From: SG8-40 sp963792855 | Lineage (GTDB): Bacteria > Pseudomonadota > Gammaproteobacteria > Burkholderiales > Eutrophovitaceae | DNA: 64,000 bases | Reading direction: 5' to 3' | Assembly (NCBI GenBank): GCA_963792855.1 | Contig: CAWBXZ010000018.1 | Location: 186,001 to 250,000 of the forward strand | Part shown: positions 27,309-35,405 of the stretch, one piece after another | How positions within the stretch are numbered: the first letter of the stretch is position 1 | How the letters are laid out: each line of letters starts with the position of its first letter | The notes under the pieces: model-generated | The model's input: only the letters and a program-made list of their open reading frames with translations | Told to the model about the DNA's origin: nothing | Databases searched by the model: none | Position numbers and translations under genes: made by a program

Positions 27309-29006
27309 CTACAGATCGGTGACGGCGCCCTTCGATGCGTCGGCTACCAGGCGCGCGTACTTGGCGAGCACGCCCCGCGTGTAGCGCGGTGGCGGCGGCG
27401 TTAGCTGTGCCAGCCGTTCGCGCACCTGCTCGTCGGTTAAATCCGCATCGAGGCGCCGGTTTTCGATGTCGATGACGATGGTGTCGCCATCACGCACGGC
27501 GGCGATCGGGCCGCGTTCCGCCGCTTCCGGAACGATGTGTCCGATGACAAAACCGCGCGTCGCCCCGGAGAACCGTCCGTCGGTCATCAGTGCCACCGTC
27601 TCGCCGAGCCCGGCGCCCTGCAAGGCGCCTGTCACCAGTTGCATCTCGCGCATGCCGGGTCCGCCCCTGGGACCTTCGTAACGCAACACCATGACGTCGT
27701 TGGGCTCGATACGTCCTTCCTTGATGGCAAGGAAAGCGTCTTCTTCGCGTTCGAATACGCGGGCCGGACCGCGATGCAGTTTCTTGGTTTGCCCCGATAC
27801 TTTCACTACGCAACCGCCCGGTGCCAGATTGCCGCGCAGGATGGCGAGCCCCCCTTCGGATTTGAGCGGCTGCGACAATGGCTTGATCACTTCCTGGCCT
27901 GCGGGTTCGGCTGCTGCCGCGATCTCCTCTCCCAGCGTGCGCCCGCTCACGGTCATTTCCGACGTATGCAACAGACCCGCCTCGACCAGCCGTTTACCCA
28001 CCACCGGCATGCCGCCGGCCTCGTACATTTCAGGGGCGGTGAACGTGCCCCATGGCCGCAGGTCGGCGAGCACCGGCGTCTGGCGCGATATGCGGTCGAA
28101 ATCCTCCAGTGCGAGCTCGATGCCGAAATCGTGCGCCGTGGCAAGCAAATGCAACACGGCATTGGTTGAGCCGCCGGTGGCCATGACGCCGGTGATTGCA
28201 TTCTCGAAGCTGCGTCGCGTGACCACGCTGCGCGGCGTGACGCCCTTGCGCAGCAGATTCATCACCTGCTTGCCGCACTCGTAGGCGACATCCACCTTGC
28301 CGGGATTGACGGCCGGTACGTCGTTCCACCCCATGGGGGAGATGCCGAGCATTTCGTAAGCGGTTGCCATGGTGTTGGCGGTGAACTGGCCGCCGCAGGC
28401 ACCGGCGCCCGGACAGGCGTGGTCTTCGACGTCCTTGAATTCCTCGGCGCTGATTTTCCCCGCGTTGAAGGCGCCGAGTGCTTCGTACGCGTCCTGCACC
28501 GTCAGCTTGCGATCGCCGAATACGGCATTCGGGCGCGTGCATGCTCCCGAGGCGATTGAGCCGCTATAGAGCGTGATGCCGGGTATGTCGAGCCGTCCCA
28601 GCACCATCGCCATCGCCGGAATCGTCTTGTCGCAACCGGATATGGTGACGATGCCGTCGAACATGTGACCGCGTGCCACCAGTTCCACCGAATCGGCAAT
28701 GACCTCACGGCTGACGAGCGAGGTCTTCATGCCTTCGGTGCCGGTGGTGATGGCGTCGTTGATGGCGACGGTATTGACTTCGATCGGCGTTCCGCCGGCC
28801 GCGCGAATGCCTTCCATCACCCGTTGTGCGAGTTCCCTGTGATTCCAGTTGCAGGGCATGGTGCCGATCCAGCAGTGGGCGACCCCGATCTGCGGCCGCG
28901 CCAGATCGTCATCAGTAAAACCCACGGCCTTCATCATCGACCGCGCGACGGAACGGTCGGAGCCCTCCAGCAGCGGACGGCTTTTGTGTCTCGGGTCGAA
29001 GGCCAT
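27309..29006 (-). CDS. IlvD/Edd-family dehydratase (sugar-acid or dihydroxyacid dehydratase)
   Basis: A 565-aa iron-sulfur dehydratase. The three cluster cysteines are visible in GTMPCNWNHRELAQR, TISGCDKTIPAMAM and CPGAGACGGQFTANTM. The C-terminal half carries the conserved LAPGGCVVKVSG and GRFSGATRGFVIGH. Length and motifs equal IlvD, so a branched-chain amino acid dihydroxyacid dehydratase is possible. The position between acid-sugar genes, only 15 bp after the 132-aa gene, argues for a sugar-acid dehydratase role (removing water from an aldonate to give a 2-keto-3-deoxy acid). I cannot separate the two from sequence alone. Confidence 0.85.
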   Translation of the reverse strand: MAFDPRHKSRPLLEGSDRSVARSMMKAVGFTDDDLARPQIGVAHCWIGTMPCNWNHRELAQRVMEGIRAAGGTPIEVNTVAINDAITTGTEGMKTSLVSREVIADSVELVARGHMFDGIVTISGCDKTIPAMAMVLGRLDIPGITLYSGSIASGACTRPNAVFGDRKLTVQDAYEALGAFNAGKISAEEFKDVEDHACPGAGACGGQFTANTMATAYEMLGISPMGWNDVPAVNPGKVDVAYECGKQVMNLLRKGVTPRSVVTRRSFENAITGVMATGGSTNAVLHLLATAHDFGIELALEDFDRISRQTPVLADLRPWGTFTAPEMYEAGGMPVVGKRLVEAGLLHTSEMTVSGRTLGEEIAAAAEPAGQEVIKPLSQPLKSEGGLAILRGNLAPGGCVVKVSGQTKKLHRGPARVFEREEDAFLAIKEGRIEPNDVMVLRYEGPRGGPGMREMQLVTGALQGAGLGETVALMTDGRFSGATRGFVIGHIVPEAAERGPIAAVRDGDTIVIDIENRRLDADLTDEQVRERLAQLTPPPPRYTRGVLAKYARLVADASKGAVTDL

Positions 29007-29021
29007 GAGATTCCTTTCGGG

Positions 29022-29420
29022 TCAGGCTGATACGATTTTGCTGAGCGCGTCGCGAACCCGTGCGCCGTTCGAAAGCCCGAGCTGGCGTGCAACGGCATTC
29101 ACATGCGAGAGCGTGCCATTTTCCCACATGTCCATCGAGTCACCGATCCTGCCGCTGGTATGGGCAACCGTCGCCGAGGCAACGCCCCTGGCCTGCAACA
29201 TCTCCAGTGCGGCAATCCCGGCGTCGTCCTTGCCGCCACCGGCATCGTTGAAAATGACCAGCTTCAGTGGCACTTCCAGAGCAAACTCTCCCGAACTCGT
29301 GCCGCCATGCGAAGCGCATACGACGATCGCACCCTTGTCATCGGGCGTGACCTTGGTGATCGAGTCCATGAGGATCACGCGCCCACCTTTTCCTTTTGCA
29401 ACTTCTTTCTTCAACATCAT
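29022..29420 (-). CDS. conserved protein of unknown function in the acid-sugar operon
   Basis: A 132-aa protein without signal or membrane segment. Distinct blocks: GAIVVCASHGGTSSGEFAL, VPLKLVIFNDAGGGKDDAGI, VAHTSGRIGDSMDMWENGT and LSHVNAVARQLGL. The pattern of small residues with buried Asp, Ser and His (NDAGGG, SHGG) looks like a compact alpha/beta enzyme or binding domain. It lies 126 bp after the ApnO-like gene and 15 bp before the dehydratase, so it is part of the operon. I do not recognise the family. A small isomerase, lactonase or regulatory subunit for the pathway would be reasonable guesses but nothing more. Confidence 0.75.
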   Translation of the reverse strand: MMLKKEVAKGKGGRVILMDSITKVTPDDKGAIVVCASHGGTSSGEFALEVPLKLVIFNDAGGGKDDAGIAALEMLQARGVASATVAHTSGRIGDSMDMWENGTLSHVNAVARQLGLSNGARVRDALSKIVSA

Positions 29421-29546
29421 CGTTCTCCATTATGCGGAGTAAAGCTCCGTCATCAATTTTCAGGGTATCCGGATCCGTTCGGCGTTCGCCACGGGGCATC
29501 TGATCGCTGCGTTGTCGTCAACCCGGTTCCCGCCGCGCGTTGTGTG

Positions 29547-30377
29547 CTAGGTGGTAATCATCCGGATGCTTTCCGCTATAGCGTCGGGCTCGAATACCTT
29601 TTTCCAGTCCGGCGCGAAAATCTGTTTCTTGGCGCGGTCCACTGCCTTGTTGGCGGCATCCGACATTCTCACGCCAGGCAGCTGGTCGAAGAGAATCGCG
29701 AGCTCGACATTGAGGTGCCCGAGGATGAAATCGCGTGCCGCTTCCTCTGGGACGCCGCGGGCCACCGCTTCGTCGGTCGCTTCACGAATCACCGTCAGGC
29801 AGGTCGCGCAAACGGTTTCGGAAAGCACTGGCTCCAGGATCGCCATCTGGTCGACTGTCGCGCGGTGCGACCTTATGACGGGTGCGTACATGCGCTTGGA
29901 AACGTCTTCGGCGACGGCGTAGTTCTTTTCGTCGCCGCGCAACAACGCGCAAACGATGGCCTGCTTTGCCTTGAGACCGCCGAAATGGTCGCGCTTGGCT
30001 TCGAGATCGGTTTCGTCATTGAAGATCGGCGGATGGCACGGATGCGCGACGAAAATCGTCAGGTCTTCGCGGTCGGGCAAATGCCCGGCGAACGGCGCCG
30101 CGGCATCGAGCGCGATCAGCGTTGCGCCTTTCTTGAACTTGTCGACCAGTTGCGCCGTGACCTTCTCGATCATGTTGTCGGGGATGGTGAGGATCACGAT
30201 GTCCGCATCTTTCAGCGCAACGTCCGTGTCAACACAGGTGATGTCGAGCGCCTTGAGCCGTTCGCGCCCGGCTTCGCTGACTTCAACGTGGCTCACGTCA
30301 TAGGGTGAGCCTTTCAGGTTGGCGGAAACCCGGTATCCCATCTTTCCGCCCGCTCCGATAATCGCTACTTTCTTCAT
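29547..30377 (-). CDS. apnO: ApnO-like D-apionate oxidoisomerase / 6-PGDH-C-terminal-domain protein
   Basis: A 276-aa NAD-dependent protein. Residues 1-100 form a Rossmann fold (VAIIGAGGKMGYRVSANL, ADIVILTIPDNMI). The rest is helical and contains FVAHPCHPPIFNDET, HRATVDQMAILEPVLSET and LGHLNVELAILFDQ, which as I recall are hallmarks of D-apionate oxidoisomerase (ApnO) and close relatives annotated as phosphogluconate dehydrogenase C-terminal proteins. ApnO converts D-apionate to 3-oxo-isoapionate. It sits 84 bp behind a DUF1537 kinase and a RuBisCO-like protein, the expected partners for that product. Fold confident, exact function moderately so. Confidence 0.7.
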   Translation of the reverse strand: MKKVAIIGAGGKMGYRVSANLKGSPYDVSHVEVSEAGRERLKALDITCVDTDVALKDADIVILTIPDNMIEKVTAQLVDKFKKGATLIALDAAAPFAGHLPDREDLTIFVAHPCHPPIFNDETDLEAKRDHFGGLKAKQAIVCALLRGDEKNYAVAEDVSKRMYAPVIRSHRATVDQMAILEPVLSETVCATCLTVIREATDEAVARGVPEEAARDFILGHLNVELAILFDQLPGVRMSDAANKAVDRAKKQIFAPDWKKVFEPDAIAESIRMITT

Positions 30378-30461
30378 TGTCCTGTCTCCTGAACTGGAAA
30401 ATTGATCCGCATTGCCGGCTGTTGACCGGGTGCGGCCGTTAATGACGCTTGTAACGCCTGT

Positions 30462-31826
30462 CTATTTGCCTCGCACCATTCCAAAGTAGTCCTCCTTGCC
30501 CATCTGTCCGCCTTTCAGCGCGATCTCAAGACCATCGAAATGCGGATCTTCCGAGTAAGCGCGGCAAAGCGGCGCGCCCGGAGTCAGTTGCGCGGACATC
30601 TCGAGGCCGTAAAGCTGCAATTCCTGGGTGGCATAACTCGACGTGTCTCCGCCGGCAATGACAACACGGCGTAGACCGGTGCGCTCCAGCAGTTCCCGCG
30701 TCATGCGTCCCATGGCGGTGCCGAGCACGCGCGCGGTGCTGCCGCCCGTATCTGCTGTCAAACGCTTGCGTGTGGCCTGGATGCTCGGGTCGTTCGGTCC
30801 GGCCGCCGAGTAAAGCAGGACGCTCTTCCCGCCGGCAAAAGACCGCAGACCCTGCTCGACCAACTGCCGTTGGGCGCGCCCGGCCGCACCGGGCTCGATC
30901 AACTCACCGGTGGGAATGCGAATGCAGTCGAACCCGTTCTTTCCGGCCCATTCGATCTGACGGGCGGTCATCGGCGACGCGCTGCCGGAAACCGCCAGCA
31001 ACTGATCGACGGGTTTCAACGGTTCGAACACGGCGCGCTGTTGGCCGATCATGCCGCTGTCGCGCCAGTGGGCGGTCAACGCGTATTCCACGCCTGATGA
31101 CCCGACGACGAAATGCGGTGCGCGTTGCCCCTGGTTCCACAGCAATCGCCCGACGGTGCGTAAATGTTCGCCGGTAAGCACGTCGTAGAGCAACATGCCG
31201 GGCTTCGCGTTCAGTTTGGTTGCCTGACGGGTATCGACCGTTGCATCGTCAGCCGCAAGCTCCACCACGTCCATCAATCCGATTTCCGATGCAGTCTGCT
31301 GCGACAGGTGGGCGCGCAAGTCGGCTTCATGCATCGGTGTCGACGGATGCTGCGACATGGTGGGGTGCCGGTCGAGGCGATAGATATCCTCGCCCGCTGC
31401 CGCAAAGTGGTTTCCAAAGACGGTGTAGCGGCGCAGCGGTGGCGCGCCGGCAAGAACGGAAATCACCTGATCCGGCACCAGCGCCCGGTGCGCCATGTCG
31501 GCGATGTGTCCGATGCTGCCGACCTGCGGTGACGAATCGAATGTGGAACACACCTTGTAATGCGTTACCGGTGCGCCGAGCGACCACAGTTCACGCAGTA
31601 CCGGCTCGACCTCGGCATCCATCTCCGACGGCGACATGGCGCGGCTGGTCCCGGCCACACCAACGCAGCGCAGGTCGGGGAATTTTTCCTTTAACAGCGC
31701 CGGCGCCGGTGGCGCCAGGAACAGCACCGTGCGCAGTCCGGAAAGCGCAAGCGCTTCCATGGCATCGGTCGACCCGGTGAAGTCATCTCCGTAAAAAGCC
31801 AGCAGCAGCCCCGCGTCGTTTGACAT
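30462..31826 (-). CDS. DUF1537 four-carbon acid sugar kinase family (OiaK/OtnK-like)
   Basis: A 454-aa kinase. The ATG at 31826 shares its A with the RLP stop (TAATG) and follows GGAGGAC; the longer upstream frame is not coding. Signatures: FYGDDFTGSTDAMEAL at the N-terminus (sugar-acid site), LAVSGSASPMTARQIEWA in the middle, and the nucleotide site AGGDTSSYATQ followed by ALKGGQMGKEDYFG. DUF1537 kinases phosphorylate four-carbon acid sugars or 3-oxo-isoapionate. With an RLP upstream and an ApnO-like enzyme downstream, 3-oxo-isoapionate 4-kinase (OiaK) is the best-fitting role. Family certain, substrate inferred. Confidence 0.85.
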   Translation of the reverse strand: MSNDAGLLLAFYGDDFTGSTDAMEALALSGLRTVLFLAPPAPALLKEKFPDLRCVGVAGTSRAMSPSEMDAEVEPVLRELWSLGAPVTHYKVCSTFDSSPQVGSIGHIADMAHRALVPDQVISVLAGAPPLRRYTVFGNHFAAAGEDIYRLDRHPTMSQHPSTPMHEADLRAHLSQQTASEIGLMDVVELAADDATVDTRQATKLNAKPGMLLYDVLTGEHLRTVGRLLWNQGQRAPHFVVGSSGVEYALTAHWRDSGMIGQQRAVFEPLKPVDQLLAVSGSASPMTARQIEWAGKNGFDCIRIPTGELIEPGAAGRAQRQLVEQGLRSFAGGKSVLLYSAAGPNDPSIQATRKRLTADTGGSTARVLGTAMGRMTRELLERTGLRRVVIAGGDTSSYATQELQLYGLEMSAQLTPGAPLCRAYSEDPHFDGLEIALKGGQMGKEDYFGMVRGK

Positions 31827-33094
31827 TAACGTCGTCCTCCGAATTTCCTGATCGCGTTGCGCAGTTCGGCACGATCTTTGGCGTACTCGTCCAGGGGTAC
31901 GCCCGCGAGCGCTGCCTCCCAGCCTTGCTGCATGCTGCGCACCCCGGCCGCGGTGCCATCGGGATGGGCGATGATGCCGCCGCCGGCGAGATGAACGACG
32001 TCGGTCGTTTTGGTCGCGGCGTAGATGTCGATTGCCGAGCCGGCCCATTGCGCCGAAGAGATGGCCGGCATAACGCGGTAGTCGCCGAACATTGGTGTCA
32101 GGCAATCGACAATCGATTGGCCGACTTCCTCGTTGGTCTCATAGAACTTGCTGTTGAATCCACCGACGTGGAGGTGGTCGACCCCGGCCACCCGGCACAG
32201 CTTCTGAAAAGCAGAGAAGCCGATTCCCAGCAGCGGATGACGCGACATCGCGCCGAAGTTTGCGCGGTGGCCATGGATCGGCAGTTCGCAGTGGCGGCGC
32301 AGATGCGCGAGCGCTGCAAATCCGACGCTGTTGACGTTCACCATCACGCAGGTACCGCCGTGTTGTTTCACAAGGTCGTGGCTTCGCAGCATGTGGTCCA
32401 CGTCGCCCGTGATGTTGAACGCATACATGGTTTTCTTGCCGGTCTTGTCTGCGACCCGCTCGATTTCGGGCATGACGGCTGCGACGCGTTGCGCGAACGG
32501 CGCATAGGTCGGATCGGCCTGCAGTTCGTCGTCCTTGATGAAATCCAGCCCTGCCGTTGCCAGATCGCGCACCAGTTGCGCCAATGCATCGGTCGACAAA
32601 CCGATACTGGGTTTGATAATGGTGCCGATCAGCGGAAGCTCCGCTACCTGTGCAAGTTTGCGCGTGCCGGCGATGCCGAAAGCGGGGCCCGGATAGTGCT
32701 CGGCAAACGCCTGGGGAAGCTCCAGGTCTTCGAGGCGGATTCCCGACAGTTCCTGCAATTCGTAAAGATTGCCGGCGACGGTCGAATGCAAACTCGTCAG
32801 CGACGGACCGAAGTTGTGAAGGGGAAACGAGACCCGCACCCGCCCGCGGTGGTATTCGGGGGATGTCGCCGAGGATTTCGGTGGCTTGCTTCCGGGCAGG
32901 CTTGGAGACGGCACCGTGTCGAGCGGGGTGATATCCAGCACCTGCGCGCCGAAGCGCTCCTTCAGGTCGCTGGTCTCGCCCGGCACCGACACGAAAGTGC
33001 CGCTCGACTGCTCTCCGGCAATCACTGCTGCGGCATCCTCGAGCGCGTGTGGCGTCTCGATCAGATACGTCGCGACAACCCGATCATTGTTCAT
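31826..33094 (-). CDS. RuBisCO-like protein (type IV), probably acting on 3-oxo-isoapionate 4-phosphate
   Basis: A 422-aa RuBisCO large-chain homologue, shorter than true RbcL (about 470). An N-terminal domain (1-130) precedes the TIM barrel. Active-site segments: LIGTIIKPSIGLST (loop with the first catalytic Lys), AGLDFIKDDELQADP (carbamylated Lys plus Asp and Glu metal ligands all present), IHGHRANFGAMSRHP (His), MPAISSAQWAG and HLAGGGIIAHPDG (phosphate loop). Retention of K-D-D-E means metal chemistry is likely. Linkage to a DUF1537 kinase points to the OiaX/OiaT branch: decarboxylation or transcarboxylation/hydrolysis of 3-oxo-isoapionate 4-phosphate. It is the first gene of a seven-gene leftward operon. 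Confidence 0.85.
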   Translation of the reverse strand: MNNDRVVATYLIETPHALEDAAAVIAGEQSSGTFVSVPGETSDLKERFGAQVLDITPLDTVPSPSLPGSKPPKSSATSPEYHRGRVRVSFPLHNFGPSLTSLHSTVAGNLYELQELSGIRLEDLELPQAFAEHYPGPAFGIAGTRKLAQVAELPLIGTIIKPSIGLSTDALAQLVRDLATAGLDFIKDDELQADPTYAPFAQRVAAVMPEIERVADKTGKKTMYAFNITGDVDHMLRSHDLVKQHGGTCVMVNVNSVGFAALAHLRRHCELPIHGHRANFGAMSRHPLLGIGFSAFQKLCRVAGVDHLHVGGFNSKFYETNEEVGQSIVDCLTPMFGDYRVMPAISSAQWAGSAIDIYAATKTTDVVHLAGGGIIAHPDGTAAGVRSMQQGWEAALAGVPLDEYAKDRAELRNAIRKFGGRR

Positions 33095-33763
33095 GGCTTC
33101 TCCTCCGTGACCCCTGAATCTGCCGCCCGCTGCGATATCGGCGTGTTCGGACCCAAACCCGGTGTCTTCTGTTGTTCCCGTTCAAGCCGGCGTGCTTGCC
33201 CGCTATGTTTGCGGTGCAGACCCGGCAATTTCTGGGGAGCATGTTACTTTCGACGAATCAAAAAAGGTTCCCTGTTTTTCTTGTCAGCTGCTTTGCGTTT
33301 GGAAAATATTTCCTGTTTTTCCTGTTTGGCGGGAAAATTGCACGAAAATTTCATTCGACGGCACTGGATGTTGCCGCCCGACCATAAAGCACCGTCAGGC
33401 ACTTCCGGGTTTGGATTCCCGGATTTGCTGACGGTTACGCACGCGGCCACGGAACCACTGGCGAACGGGTTTGCAGGCGATGCGGCGGTATTGTTCTTGT
33501 CCCGGTCGCTGTCCGCCAGGCGCGTCCCCGTGCGGCTGCAATGCCATCAGGCTATGCTTGGGTCCGGGTACGCGGCGCCTTGTGCGCCCGGCAGCCTTGC
33601 GTTTCCAAACGCGCGGTCTTTGCCGTGAACCGTATTTGCGGTATCGGGACGTTGCATTGGCCGATGGAATGACCGGCTTGGCGGTGCAACCGGTACCTGT
33701 CGGGGCAGCCGTTCTGTTTTGGGTCTCCAGACACAGCCGGCAACTACTTTGAGGAAGCGCTGC
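33095..33763. other. divergent regulatory region, 669 bp, with AT-rich core
   Basis: It lies between the divergent RLP operon and the alpha/beta-hydrolase gene. Most is ordinary GC-rich DNA without a supported gene, but about 33250-33355 is strikingly AT-rich with T-runs and a near-duplicated 17-mer. The short frames across it have no domain or ribosome site. Confidence 0.5.
33268..33325. repeat. duplicated 17-mer, possible operator pair
   Basis: The segments 33268-33284 and 33309-33325 match at 15 of 17 positions around an identical 10-mer CCTGTTTTTC, 41 bp apart (about four helical turns). Between them lies GGAAA-ATA-TTTCC (33301-33313), a short inverted repeat. Same-face spacing would suit a dimeric or looping regulator of the acid-sugar operon, which has no regulator gene of its own. 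Confidence 0.4.
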
Positions 33764-34597
33764 ATGACTGATTCCGAACTGAACCTGGTGGACTGCGGGC
33801 AAGGGAATCCGCCCATCGTCCTCATACACGGGTTTACCTGTGATCTTTCGAGTTGGAAAGAACAGTTATCCAGCCTCTCGAGCAGTCATCGTTGCATCGC
33901 TATCGATCTGCCCGGTCATGGCGCCTCTGCGGATGCGCCGGAAGCGACCATTGAGGCGCTCGCGGCGGCGGCGAACGCGACGCTGGACCGACTTCAACTG
34001 AAAGAGGCAGTACTGGTCGGACACAGCATGGGATGCCGGGTGATTTCGGAGATGGCGAGCCAGTCGCCGCGCCGGGTTCGCGGCGTCGTTTACGTCGACG
34101 GCAGCATTGTCTCGCGCAGCGACGTCGATGCGGCGGTAAAAGGAGCTGCCGCGACATTGGACCGCATCGGCATGCAGGGCTTCATCCGGAATCTGTACGA
34201 GGGTTTTTTTGTCGCGACGACACCCCCCGCCGCGCGAGAGTTCGTAATGGCGGGAATTCCCCGAATCAGGATGGAATTTGCGAAAAAGCTCTGGCCCAAC
34301 GTCGTTCGCTGGGACGGTGCGCGGTCGCGCCCGGTACTTGCCGGCATCGGCGTGCCGGCGTTGGTGATTCAGTCCACCACACTCGACACCGAACTCAATC
34401 GCGCTTCGCTTTCTCCCGGACAGTCCACGCCATGGGTCGATGCCGTATCACAGGCACTCAGCGATGTGACCGTGACAGTGATCGAAGGCGTTGGCCATTT
34501 TCCGATGCTCGAAGCGCCGCACACAACCAATGATGCGATTCTGGAATTCGTGCGGCGGGTTGGCGCAAACAGCAACGGCAGTGCGCTCGCCGGTTGA
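33764..34597 (+). CDS. alpha/beta-hydrolase-fold protein
   Basis: A 277-aa hydrolase starting at ATG 33764 behind GAGGAAG. Classic landmarks: PIVLIHGFTCDLSSW (oxyanion HG), LVGHSMGCRVISEM (nucleophile elbow Ser), YVDGSIV, and IEGVGHFPMLEAP (catalytic His). A helical cap lies between about residues 120 and 190. No signal peptide. Typical activities are esterase, lactonase or C-C hydrolase. It diverges from the RLP operon across a regulatory region, so co-regulation, for example as a sugar-acid lactonase, is possible but unproven. Confidence 0.85.
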   Translation: MTDSELNLVDCGQGNPPIVLIHGFTCDLSSWKEQLSSLSSSHRCIAIDLPGHGASADAPEATIEALAAAANATLDRLQLKEAVLVGHSMGCRVISEMASQSPRRVRGVVYVDGSIVSRSDVDAAVKGAAATLDRIGMQGFIRNLYEGFFVATTPPAAREFVMAGIPRIRMEFAKKLWPNVVRWDGARSRPVLAGIGVPALVIQSTTLDTELNRASLSPGQSTPWVDAVSQALSDVTVTVIEGVGHFPMLEAPHTTNDAILEFVRRVGANSNGSALAG

Positions 34598-34673
34598 GCG
34601 CGCAGGAAGCCGTATTCATGCAAGGCCGGTCGGTCAAAGAACAACCAACCGGGGTGAAGCGGGCGGCCGAGCG

Positions 34674-35405
34674 CTAGAACTCGACGGTGAAAGCCTTTAG
34701 CAGTTCGGAAAATTCCTTGGGACGGGAGGCCAGGCTGAAACCGACGTGATGCATCAGCTTGCCCCCGTTGCCCATGGCAACGCGGGCGTGGCGAATCTCC
34801 AGGTCGACAACCACACGTTCTTTGTCGCCGAGCAGAATGAGGCAGTTTCGAATGACGGTCCCAGGCTGCACCTTCAGATCGGCTGCGAGACCGATGACGC
34901 CGATGCCGCCTGCACTCATGTCCGCCAGCCGGCCCTCTGCCTTGCGTCCGTCGGGAAGGCTGACAACGACGACCGGTGCGGAGACTTGCGGGATCTTGAC
35001 GCGCTGGTGCAAACGGCGATCGGCCTGAACGATGCGATCGGGAATCGGAACCTGGAAAACGGGCTGGCCTTCGAGCAGGACGTCGCGAATGCGCGGGCTG
35101 CTGAACAGCGATTTGGCCGCTCCATCTTCGACCGAGAAACGCACTTCCGGACAGCGCAGCAATTGCGCGTTATTCGCCTTGTGTTCCCCGAATTCGAAAT
35201 AGACACGGTCGCGGTCGGGGTCGACACCGACTGTGCGGGTGACGATCATCTTGTCTTCATCGTCGTAGTGAACGGAAACGGGGCGATCCTCCCGAACGAA
35301 GCGGCGGAGCATCATGATGATCTGGTGGCGGGACCAGAGGAGGCGGGAGCCGCCTGCGTCAAGATTGAATCTGCCGTGGTGAGTGGCCTGTGGGGTTTTC
35401 AGCAT
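34674..35405 (-). CDS. YcgR-like flagellar brake / PilZ-domain protein
   Basis: A 243-aa protein. I chose ATG 35405 since AAGGAG lies eight bases upstream; ATG 35426 and 35477 are also in frame. The N-terminal half (about 20-115) is a YcgR-N-type beta-barrel (DKMIVTRTVGVDPDRDRVYF). The C-terminal PilZ domain carries the c-di-GMP motif RRLHQRVKIP (RxxxR) and DMSAGGIGVIG (D/N-x-S-x-x-G). Binding of c-di-GMP normally lets YcgR slow the flagellar motor. No flagellar genes are near, so it is an orphan effector here. Confidence 0.85.
   Translation of the reverse strand: MLKTPQATHHGRFNLDAGGSRLLWSRHQIIMMLRRFVREDRPVSVHYDDEDKMIVTRTVGVDPDRDRVYFEFGEHKANNAQLLRCPEVRFSVEDGAAKSLFSSPRIRDVLLEGQPVFQVPIPDRIVQADRRLHQRVKIPQVSAPVVVVSLPDGRKAEGRLADMSAGGIGVIGLAADLKVQPGTVIRNCLILLGDKERVVVDLEIRHARVAMGNGGKLMHHVGFSLASRPKEFSELLKAFTVEF

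Noticed and set aside
27309..29006. Housekeeping IlvD of branched-chain amino acid synthesis
   Set aside because: Not excluded by motifs, but it sits 15 bp inside an acid-sugar operon with no ilv genes, so I left the gene symbol blank.
31826..33094. True CO2-fixing RuBisCO
   Set aside because: Shorter than RbcL, no small-subunit or phosphoribulokinase gene nearby, and active-site loops differ; the kinase neighbour fits an RLP role.
31820..33628. A 602-codon plus-strand frame over the RLP gene
   Set aside because: Shadow of the RuBisCO-like protein; the active-site motifs exist only on the minus strand.
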